Assembly: GCA_026986775.1 (NCBI GenBank)
Contig: JALSNX010000018.1
Location: forward strand, 1 to 64,000
Direction: 5' to 3'
DNA length: 64,000 bases
DNA from: Caldifarciminota bacterium
Lineage (GTDB): Bacteria > Hydrothermota > Hydrothermia > UBA1063 > CAJXJZ01
The notes under the pieces are model-generated. The model was not told the DNA's origin and did not search any database. It saw only the letters and a program-made list of their open reading frames with translations. Both the position numbers and the translations under genes were made by a program. Of this stretch, positions 54,664 through 61,588 are shown piece by piece; position 1 is the first letter of the stretch; each line of letters starts with the position of its first letter.

Positions 54664-55602
54664 CTATTTCACACCTAAAAATTCATTTACACGTTTTAAA
54701 GAAGCCAGATTCTGTTTGAGAACAGAAATAGAATTGTTAAGGGTATTGAATTGCTGGTTACTCATCACAAACAGGGCAAAGGCCGATAAAAATTCTCCAA
54801 GTGTCAGAATGTTGTTCTTTACAAGATGAGAACCTACGATAAACCAAAGGATTACAAATGCACTAACAACAGCCACTACCACAACCAGTGAAGAGAATAG
54901 CAAAATGTCAGATTTAAACATCCTTTTAACAGTTTTAGACATAACTATCTTAAATCTATTGAAAATAAAATCCCAAGAACTCAGCATTTTAATAGTAATA
55001 AACCCGTGTATTACCTCAAGTATAAACGACTGCTTTTTGCCAATTGTATTGTAGTATTCGTAGAATACCTTCTGGATGAACGTGGCAAAGAATAAGGATA
55101 CAGCAGTAAAAAGGAAAATAAACAATAGAAAAAATATGCCGAACAGTGGATGGATACGAAATATAAACCATAAAGAAAACAGTATAAATGTTGCACTCCT
55201 GATTGTATTAAGAAGATTCTGTCCAATAATATTGGAAACTGAGCGGGTGTTTGAGCCGATACGCTCAAGCAAATCCCCTGAATTAAATCTGTAAAAGACC
55301 TGTGGTTTTGCATACAACAAATGCCTGAATAGAATATACTCAGTCTCAAATACAATTTTCTTTTTTACAAGGGCAAGATACAAGGCCAGCAAAAACTGTA
55401 TTACTACAGAAAGAACCATTATAAAAACGAATATTTTTACAGACCTTGAAAGTTCTATAAGGTTTCTGCTTTTTGTAAGAGCATCAATTATATTACCTGC
55501 TTTTCTCAACACAAAGGCATCAAGAAAAGCCACAAGTCCACCGAATACAACAATAAGTATAACCAGAACCATATGACGTTTCAAAACTCTGTATAATATC
55601 AT
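54664..55602 (-). CDS. ABC exporter membrane subunit (type 1 exporter domain)
   Basis: A 312-residue protein with six transmembrane helices in type 1 exporter style (about 10-30, 50-75, 130-150, 153-175, 240-262, 270-290) and the intracellular-loop pattern ETEYILFRHLLYAKPQVFYRFNSGDLLERI. There is no ATPase domain and no C39 peptidase domain, so leader cleavage must be done elsewhere. It starts 9 nt after the radical SAM gene and forms a half-transporter with the ATPase at 53921-54661. Confidence 0.9.
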   Translation of the reverse strand: MILYRVLKRHMVLVILIVVFGGLVAFLDAFVLRKAGNIIDALTKSRNLIELSRSVKIFVFIMVLSVVIQFLLALYLALVKKKIVFETEYILFRHLLYAKPQVFYRFNSGDLLERIGSNTRSVSNIIGQNLLNTIRSATFILFSLWFIFRIHPLFGIFFLLFIFLFTAVSLFFATFIQKVFYEYYNTIGKKQSFILEVIHGFITIKMLSSWDFIFNRFKIVMSKTVKRMFKSDILLFSSLVVVVAVVSAFVILWFIVGSHLVKNNILTLGEFLSAFALFVMSNQQFNTLNNSISVLKQNLASLKRVNEFLGVK

Positions 55603-55611
55603 TCCTCTCCT

Positions 55612-56982
55612 CTATTTATATTTTTCAGCCTCTTTTTTAAATTCCCCATTCATCCAGTAAAGTGTTTGTTTAATTTTTTCGCAATCCTTCTGTTCATGCA
55701 ACCTGTCATAAATCACCGCTTCTGTTATAACTCCAAAAAATTTACAATAAGGCGATGGCTCCGTTAATTTACCGGTAAATGCAAGATTCCTTGCTATACA
55801 CCCGCCACCTGCACAAAAATATTTTACAGGACATGTGTTACATCTTTCAAACTTGTCAATAAAAGGAGGTTCCCACCTTTTCAGGAAATCCACAGGTTCT
55901 ACATTTTCACTGAGGATGTTACCAAGTTTAAATTCATTGTCTCTAAGAGACGGACATAAATACACATCACCTCTACTATCAATCATAAATCCATCTCTTC
56001 TTCCAACAGAACAAAGTGGGTAACCATTGAGAGTAATTTGCTCCGTCACATATTGCACCACAGGAAATTCAGATATTACACTACAGTTATCCGACAATTT
56101 TTTAAGTATAGCGGTCACCTGATTAGAAAGCTGTTCATAAAACTTAACTAACATCTTTTTTGTGTTTTCATCGTTATGGAGATTTATACCTCTTCCAGAG
56201 GGTTCAAATAGACTGGATGAAAAAGCAAATCCGTATTGTTCTTCTATCATCATTCTCAAAGCATCAGTCTCGTGGATGTTCAAATGTATAGGAGTCATTT
56301 TTACAGTAACGTTTTCTATGCCAGCATTTTTAAGCATATTCAAAGTGTTCATAACTCTGCTAAATACACCTTTTCCTCTTATAGAATCATTGGTCTCAGG
56401 AGTGGCGCCATCAAGAGATATCTGAAAATGTATATCCCATTGTCTTAGTTGTTCAAGATATTCCCTTTTAAGTAATGTTCCATTGGTAAGTATCACAACT
56501 CTATCGATGCTCAACTCATCTTTTAAGTAATGAAGTAGTTTCATTAAATCATGTCTTATAAATGGTTCTCCACCTGAAATTTGAATTTCCGGGTTATAGG
56601 AAGCAAGTTTTTCAGCAATCCGAAATAACTCCTCCAATGTTAAATCTTTTTTTGCAATATTATCAGAAGCAAAACAGGTTATACACCTCAGATTGCATCT
56701 ATGTGTAATCTCCCAGTAGACATGTTTCACCTGTGGAGCAGGGGGTTTGACATTGACTTTGTTTTCCACAGGTTCACGGGGCTTACGCTCTTCTATATAA
56801 CCATGTTCTTTAAGATAATAAACTAACGGTGTGTACTTAGAGTCAAGATTTTTTTTCATAAAAATATTGTTGAAAGCATCCTTTGTTATAATTAAATAAC
56901 TGTGTTGAACCAGATTCACCAGTGCCACTTCGTTTCTTCTGTGGTTTATAGAATACCTCACACCTTCTTTCAATTTAAACAT
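55612..56982 (-). CDS. Radical SAM/SPASM peptide maturase
   Basis: A 456-residue enzyme. Residues 1-75 (VRYSINHRRNEVALVNL ... YYLKEHGYIEE) have a PqqD-like, precursor-recognition appearance. The radical SAM cluster is C96-x3-C100-x2-C103 (HRCNLRCITC) with ISGGEPFIRHD as the GGEP motif. The SPASM domain contains SVGRRDGFMIDSRGDVYLCP, then C381-x2-C384-x5-C390-x4-C395-x17-C413 (CNTCPVKYFCAGGGC), for auxiliary Fe-S clusters. It lies 56 nt after the 42-aa peptide gene, with a strong AGGAGGAGG site, and should modify that peptide. Confidence 0.92.
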   Translation of the reverse strand: MFKLKEGVRYSINHRRNEVALVNLVQHSYLIITKDAFNNIFMKKNLDSKYTPLVYYLKEHGYIEERKPREPVENKVNVKPPAPQVKHVYWEITHRCNLRCITCFASDNIAKKDLTLEELFRIAEKLASYNPEIQISGGEPFIRHDLMKLLHYLKDELSIDRVVILTNGTLLKREYLEQLRQWDIHFQISLDGATPETNDSIRGKGVFSRVMNTLNMLKNAGIENVTVKMTPIHLNIHETDALRMMIEEQYGFAFSSSLFEPSGRGINLHNDENTKKMLVKFYEQLSNQVTAILKKLSDNCSVISEFPVVQYVTEQITLNGYPLCSVGRRDGFMIDSRGDVYLCPSLRDNEFKLGNILSENVEPVDFLKRWEPPFIDKFERCNTCPVKYFCAGGGCIARNLAFTGKLTEPSPYCKFFGVITEAVIYDRLHEQKDCEKIKQTLYWMNGEFKKEAEKYK

Positions 56983-57010
56983 TTTGTACCTCCTCCTAGT
57001 ATGAATGGAG

Positions 57011-57231
57011 TCCGCAGGAAGGAGGAATTTTTTAAATATTATTTTTTGGGATTGCTTTCATACCAGCCCTGTATTACCCATATACAGATACCTCCACAAG
57101 AGCAACTTCCTCCACTATCATCTGCTTTTATAGTAGATCCTGTTAAAGGCAGAATCAATCCTTCCATTGTTCACCTCCTCCTTTTTGTTTTTTACATTAT
57201 CCTTTAGAATTTTTAGCCTCCTTCCTGCGGA
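57011..57231. repeat. Perfect 15-bp inverted repeat bracketing the peptide gene
   Basis: TCCGCAGGAAGGAGG at 57011-57025 and its exact reverse complement at 57217-57231, 191 nt apart. In the transcript one arm is at the very 5' end and the other lies between the peptide and maturase genes. The downstream arm reads CCTCCTTCCTGCGGA, an anti-Shine-Dalgarno-like sequence that could pair either with the 5' arm or with the maturase ribosome binding site (AGGAGGAGG, about 56988-56997). Confidence 0.85.
57039..57167 (-). CDS. Precursor peptide of the RiPP operon, 42 aa
   Basis: A short gene with a strong ribosome binding site (AAGGAGGAGGTG) before its ATG at 57167. It encodes 42 residues: a Cys-free leader (MEGLILPLTGSTIKADD), a GG at 19-20 that could mark leader removal, and a core starting SCSCGGICIWVIQGWY, with cysteines at 22, 24 and 28, tryptophans at 30 and 35, and Tyr36. 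It lies immediately upstream of a radical SAM/SPASM maturase and seven envelope and transport genes, which makes a precursor role likely. I do not recognise the peptide family. Thioether and Trp-based cross-links are both plausible for this class of enzyme. Confidence 0.78.
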   Translation of the reverse strand: MEGLILPLTGSTIKADDSGGSCSCGGICIWVIQGWYESNPKK

Positions 57232-57238
57232 TATTTTT

Positions 57239-57268
57239 ATTATAAGGGGGGGGGGGACGTTTTGTCAA
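57239..57268 (-). promoter_or_regulatory. Putative phase-variable promoter (C11 tract in the spacer) of the RiPP operon
   Basis: The minus strand reads TTGACA (57263-57268), an 18-nt spacer consisting of AAACGT, eleven C (57246-57256) and T, then TATAAT (57239-57244). Gain or loss of one C changes the spacer to 19 or 17 nt, which should change promoter strength strongly. The start of transcription would fall at the first base of the inverted repeat arm. Confidence 0.85.
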
Positions 57269-57424
57269 GAAAATGGATAAATTAGATTATACTAAAAAGC
57301 GTCTATTTATTATATTACATGTATCCTTGACCACTCAATCATATAAAACGAAAAATATCAATTATCGTTAAAACTTCTCTTTAAAAAATGGAACTTACGA
57401 CCTCACACTTTTATACTTTAAAAA
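57269..57424. other. Intergenic region upstream of the RiPP promoter, no gene seen
   Basis: About 155 nt of AT-rich sequence between the peptide promoter and the terminator of the next operon. No coding frame with a ribosome binding site, no RNA and no convincing operator palindrome was found. Confidence 0.5.
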
Positions 57425-57444
57425 AGCCGCCCGAAGGCGGCTTA
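57425..57444 (-). terminator. Intrinsic terminator of the DUF3078-like gene
   Basis: The minus strand carries an 8-bp stem (AAGCCGCC / GGCGGCTT) with a TTCG loop and a following T-run, 31 nt past the stop at 57476. Confidence 0.85.
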
Positions 57445-57475
57445 AAAGGAGGGCATAGAGCTATATGGTATATGC

Positions 57476-58273
57476 CTAAAGTATATTGAACGTCAACCCA
57501 AGAGACATGGTTTGCTTAATCTGGGCTCTGTCTATCTGGTCTTTATCGTAAAATATCATAAGATACAGGGAAATGTTAACGTATTTTACGACGCTAACTG
57601 TGAGGTTATTTTCAAACCTTACATCAGCGGCTTTCCATGTGTCCTGCGAACTGGAAACACTGCTTACGAGTGCCTTAAATAACCTTAAATTTGCCTCATA
57701 AAGGGCATTATCAGATATTTTGAACTTCCCGTTGGTTACCCATTCTACACCACCTTCCCTTGAAGTGACAATGGAATCCACCTGATTTATTACCTGCTTA
57801 AACGCAACACCCACCCTGCTTGTGAGATTTGCCCCGTTTTGCTCTATAATACTCCGTGCAAAACCAAAAGATTCCTGAAGGGTTATGGGATTTACATATT
57901 TGTTATTCTCATCATCAAAAAACCTTGAAAGAAGGTATATGGATGTGTATGGGTCAACTGGCCAGCCTTTTTTAAGAGTAAGTGTATTTTCATCTTCTAT
58001 TTTATCGGTGGATTTCACAGGTGAAAGCCAGTTTCCAGTTGTTTTGTCCTTTAAAAAAGTCTGACCATAGGCAAGAGAGAGTCTGTTTTTGTAGAAAAGG
58101 TATTCTGTAATATCTTTTTGTGCTTCACCGTCTAACTTCAAAAACCACGCTACATTGCTTGCATCATCACCCTGCCATGAATCATTGTAATAGGCCTCAC
58201 TCACATTTAACACAGACGTAAGAGAGACATTCCACGAATTCAAGAGTGCTATTAGCATTATACTGCTTATCAT
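57476..58273 (-). CDS. Predicted outer-membrane beta-barrel, DUF3078-like
   Basis: A 265-residue exported protein: signal peptide (about 1-17), then strands with alternating hydrophobic residues and aromatic ends (NRLSLAYGQTFLKD, VNISLYLMIFYDKD, MSLGLTFNIL). The N-terminal VSEAYYNDSWQGDDASNVAWFLKLDGEA and the KSTDKIEDENTLTLK segment resemble DUF3078 barrels, where S-N-W and D-K-x-D-x-L patterns recur. Outer-membrane location is likely; function unknown. It has its own promoter and a clear terminator, so it is monocistronic. Confidence 0.68.
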   Translation of the reverse strand: MISSIMLIALLNSWNVSLTSVLNVSEAYYNDSWQGDDASNVAWFLKLDGEAQKDITEYLFYKNRLSLAYGQTFLKDKTTGNWLSPVKSTDKIEDENTLTLKKGWPVDPYTSIYLLSRFFDDENNKYVNPITLQESFGFARSIIEQNGANLTSRVGVAFKQVINQVDSIVTSREGGVEWVTNGKFKISDNALYEANLRLFKALVSSVSSSQDTWKAADVRFENNLTVSVVKYVNISLYLMIFYDKDQIDRAQIKQTMSLGLTFNIL

Positions 58274-58319
58274 GAAAACCTCCTTTATATTTGTTTATAT
58301 TTGTTTTTAGGTTTCAACT

Positions 58320-58348
58320 ATTATAGTCCACGTTGGATGGATGGACAA
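58320..58348 (-). promoter_or_regulatory. Promoter for the DUF3078-like gene
   Basis: The minus strand reads TTGTCC (58343-58348), 17 nt, TATAAT (58320-58325). The leader to the ATG contains AAGGAGG. Confidence 0.6.
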
Positions 58349-58401
58349 ATACTGCATTTTATTTTGAATTTCATTTTATAAGGGTTAAGATAAAAGGCGC
58401 A

Positions 58402-59460
58402 ATGAAGATGACTGCAATCCTGGTGAGTAAACACCATCCCGGTGTAGTGAGCATGGCAAGAAATCTTGCAGAGGTAACAGGCGCGGTAAAGGTTCATTAC
58501 ATTGAAGACCTCTTTAACAGTGAACTTCTCTTCAGGCTGGAAAGAAGGTTTTTTCCACACTCTTTTTTTTCATTTACAAGAAGTGGTATTGAAAAACTCG
58601 TAAAGGAATACGATGACAGAATTATTCTTGGAGGCTGGAGTTCTATCCATGAAAAAATCGTAAATATTCTCAACGCCAGAGGGGTTAAACCTTCTGTAAT
58701 GTGGTGCAGTACACTGGGGCAGATGGAGATGACATGCCGAATGGGAGATTACAAAGCCCTCGTTTCGCTTTTATCACTGAATAAAGAGGGGAAAATCCGA
58801 TACATACTATTTAACGAGAGGCTCTTTGAGGAAATGGGATTTATTGAAAATTCAATATACTTTCCGCATACACTGAACCTTGATAAATTTAACGCATATT
58901 TTAAACCCTATCCCCAGAATAATTCTGATGCCTTCAATATAGACCTTTTTGTTGCAATGCGCTCTGGTAAAAATATACTTGCCCAGATATCGGCGATAAA
59001 ACTTTCAAAATACATGAGTAAAATAAAACTTCATATTAACTTCAAACACACTTATATTGAACAGGTTATCACCCACTGGGATGTTCCTGTTATAAAACAC
59101 AACTGGCTTAAATGGGAGGAATACCTGAACCTTATATCGGGCATGCACCTTTCTCTTCAGGTAACACATACAGAGAGTTTTAACTATGCTGTGGCTGAAC
59201 GTATGGCAATGGGTGTGCCTTCCCTTGTAAGTTGCAATATATACAACGTGTGTAAAGATGAATTTCTGAGAAAATATCTGTGTGTTGAAGCTGTGGACTC
59301 ACCGGCTAAAATAAGGGAACGTATGGATTTTATTCTTGCAAATCCCTCACTTTTTCTGGACTTACGGCAAAAAGTCCACGAGAGAATTAATAGAGTAATG
59401 AGAGAAAAAAATTCCCTGGCCGCAATGCTTCTCAACAAACTTTTCTATGAAAGACCTTAA
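58402..59460 (+). CDS. Glycosyltransferase (GT4-like)
   Basis: A 352-residue soluble protein with a GT-B look: an N-terminal half with ILVSKHHPGVVSMARNL and a C-terminal half in which HTESFNYAVAERMAMGVPSLVS matches the donor-site E-x7-E region of GT4 enzymes (Glu in TESF and AER). The frame extends to 58333, but the sequence before Met at 58402 is not conserved-looking. It overlaps the following flippase gene by 14 nt, which supports a polysaccharide or glycolipid role. Confidence 0.75.
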   Translation: MKMTAILVSKHHPGVVSMARNLAEVTGAVKVHYIEDLFNSELLFRLERRFFPHSFFSFTRSGIEKLVKEYDDRIILGGWSSIHEKIVNILNARGVKPSVMWCSTLGQMEMTCRMGDYKALVSLLSLNKEGKIRYILFNERLFEEMGFIENSIYFPHTLNLDKFNAYFKPYPQNNSDAFNIDLFVAMRSGKNILAQISAIKLSKYMSKIKLHINFKHTYIEQVITHWDVPVIKHNWLKWEEYLNLISGMHLSLQVTHTESFNYAVAERMAMGVPSLVSCNIYNVCKDEFLRKYLCVEAVDSPAKIRERMDFILANPSLFLDLRQKVHERINRVMREKNSLAAMLLNKLFYERP

Positions 59461-60742
59461 GACCTTCATCAAAAGTGCATTCTGGACGTTATTCTATCAG
59501 GGTGTAAGCCTTGGGTTTAACTTTCTGCTAAATATTGTACTTGCACGAAGACTTGGACCTGCAGGAAAAGGCCTGTTTTCCGTCTATATTCTTACACCTT
59601 CCCTTTTATCCATGATGCTCTCTTTGAGTATGGATGAATCTCATGTGTACTTTGCAAGCAAGGGCTACAGGGTGCGAGATATTGCTATAATTTCATTTTT
59701 CTATACCATCATATCAGGCATACCGCTTGTTTTAACATTTAAAACCTTTCCTGCACTTTATGCTGCCATCTTCAGAAACATTGAAATGTCAACACTTTTT
59801 TATGCTATCCTTATTACTCCCCTATTTCTCTTATTCAGATACTTACGTTCTATCTTTCTGGGAATGGGATATATAAAAACCTATAATTTCCTTGATTCAA
59901 TGAGGATAGCAGCGCTCCTTGTTTTTGTATCATCCTTTATCCTTATAAAACCGGACGTTGGACTTGCAGAAAAAGGGGTGAATTTTCACATACTATTTGC
60001 CCTTGTAATAACCACAATTCTACTTATTCCCCACCTGAAATATGGGACCAGAAAGTCCCATATTCTAAATCTCTTTGGAAAGGAACTAAAGTACGGACTT
60101 AAGGCATACCTTGGAATAACCATGAGCTTTTTTAACAGAAGGCTTGATGTTTTTATACTCAACTACTTCCGTTCGCCATGGGAAGTAGGGATATATTCAA
60201 TAAGTACAGCCCTTGCAGAACTTTTATGGAAGCTTCCGAATTCCATCGCAATTCCCTTATTTCCAAAAGTCGCAAGGGAAGAGAAAAAAGACTCAACGTT
60301 ATTTACTGTTTTCATCACCCGCATAACCTTTTTTATGCTGATTATTCTCGCTGTTTTAATGTTTTTAATAGGACGCCCTATTATTACCCTCCTTTTTGGA
60401 AATAAATTCTCCGCTTCCTTTACTCCACTTTTATGGCTTTTACCTGGTATAGTATTTCTCGGCACCGGAAGAGTGATTTCTTCCTACTTTCATGGGATTA
60501 ACAGGCCAGAATATGGGTCATTTTTTACCATAGTATCCGTTATATTCACCATTGCTTTTGACTTTATATTGATACCTTCCCTTGGGGCAAAGGGAGCAGC
60601 CATTGCTTCAAGCATTGCCTATACTGTCGCCGGAATTCTGGCTGTTGCGCTTTTTTCAAAAGAGGCCAGCGTCAGTTTCTTTTTAATGTTTATGCCCCCT
60701 GTAAGGGATATTGTGGAAATTGTCAAAAGGATTGGAGATTAG
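59447..60742 (+). CDS. MOP-superfamily polysaccharide flippase (Wzx-like)
   Basis: A 431-residue polytopic membrane protein with about 12-14 helices. The N-terminal LGFNFLLNIVLARRLGPAGKGLFSVY and the mid-protein RRLDVFILNYFRSPWEVGIYSISTALAELLWKLP segments are typical of Wzx/MviN-type lipid-linked oligosaccharide flippases. Translationally coupled to the glycosyltransferase (14-nt overlap). It could also serve the separate EPS cluster at 350-6473, which lacks a flippase in this window. Confidence 0.9.
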   Translation: MKDLKTFIKSAFWTLFYQGVSLGFNFLLNIVLARRLGPAGKGLFSVYILTPSLLSMMLSLSMDESHVYFASKGYRVRDIAIISFFYTIISGIPLVLTFKTFPALYAAIFRNIEMSTLFYAILITPLFLLFRYLRSIFLGMGYIKTYNFLDSMRIAALLVFVSSFILIKPDVGLAEKGVNFHILFALVITTILLIPHLKYGTRKSHILNLFGKELKYGLKAYLGITMSFFNRRLDVFILNYFRSPWEVGIYSISTALAELLWKLPNSIAIPLFPKVAREEKKDSTLFTVFITRITFFMLIILAVLMFLIGRPIITLLFGNKFSASFTPLLWLLPGIVFLGTGRVISSYFHGINRPEYGSFFTIVSVIFTIAFDFILIPSLGAKGAAIASSIAYTVAGILAVALFSKEASVSFFLMFMPPVRDIVEIVKRIGD

Positions 60743-61584
60743 TCTGACCGTATATACTTCAAAAGCGTATTACCAAACCTCTCCCTCAATTTTTTGAGTG
60801 CTCTATCCTTCAATTGTCTCGCTCTTTCTCTGGAAATGCCCAGTCGCTTGGCAATCTGAGAAAGGGGCTCAGGCTCATCTTCATCAAGTCCGAAAAATCT
60901 TTTTACTATGTACCTTTCTCTCGGAGAAAGCGTTTTCAGAGCATCATCTACTGCTTTTTTCATGGCTTCCTGCTTGAGTGCCTGCTCAGGTGATGGAAGC
61001 GCATCCTGCACCAGAAACTCAGGAATATGGGATTTGGAATCCTCTTCTCTGGTAAGAGCCTCAAGGGATATTTCTCTCTGGACATGCGATAAAAGCTCTG
61101 TCACCTCACGTTCCGGTAAGTTAACTTCCTTAGCTATATCCTGAACAGTTGAAAGTGCTCCCATTTCATGGGACAGACTTTCACCTATATCTAAAAGCTC
61201 TCTTGCTCTGGTCCTCGCCGAATGAGAGATTCTTATATCCTTGGCCTGATTTGATATGGCATTGAGTATGGCCTGCTTAACCCACCATATGGCATAACTC
61301 ATGAATCTCACATTTTTGGAGAGGTCAAAACGCTTAATAGCCCTGAGGAGCCCCATATTGCCCTCATTTATGAGGTCAGCAAGTGGGACTCCTCTGTCCT
61401 TGTATTTTTTTGCGATGGCTACTACGTATCTTAAATTTGCATAAAGAAGCTTCTCTACAGCTTCCCTGTCGCCCTGCTGAGCTTTCTTAATAAGCTCAAG
61501 TTCCTCTTCCCTCGTCAGTGTGGGAAGATGCTCAATATTTTTAAAATAGTACTCTAAGGAGTCCTCTTCGTACTTTCTGGGCAA
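60739..61584 (-). CDS. RNA polymerase sigma-70 factor (primary or group 2 type)
   Basis: A 281-residue sigma factor lacking region 1.1. Region 1.2 (DSLEYYFKNIEHLPTLTREEE), region 2 (DLINEGNMGLLRAIKRFDLSKNVRFMSYAIWWVKQAIL) with the WW -10 recognition motif, region 3 (about 115-190) and region 4 (LSPRERYIVKRFFGLDE ... LSQIAKRLGISRERARQLKDRALKKL) are all present and well conserved. The promoters in this window match what such a factor recognises. Whether it is the only housekeeping sigma cannot be told here. Confidence 0.95.
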   Translation of the reverse strand: MPRKYEEDSLEYYFKNIEHLPTLTREEELELIKKAQQGDREAVEKLLYANLRYVVAIAKKYKDRGVPLADLINEGNMGLLRAIKRFDLSKNVRFMSYAIWWVKQAILNAISNQAKDIRISHSARTRARELLDIGESLSHEMGALSTVQDIAKEVNLPEREVTELLSHVQREISLEALTREEDSKSHIPEFLVQDALPSPEQALKQEAMKKAVDDALKTLSPRERYIVKRFFGLDEDEPEPLSQIAKRLGISRERARQLKDRALKKLRERFGNTLLKYIRSD

Positions 61585-61588
61585 CTAC

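Noticed and set aside
58563-58570. T8 run near the start of a glycosyltransferase gene as a phase-variation site
   Set aside because: Runs of 7-8 A or T are common in this AT-rich sequence, the frame is intact, and no out-of-frame alternative is favoured.
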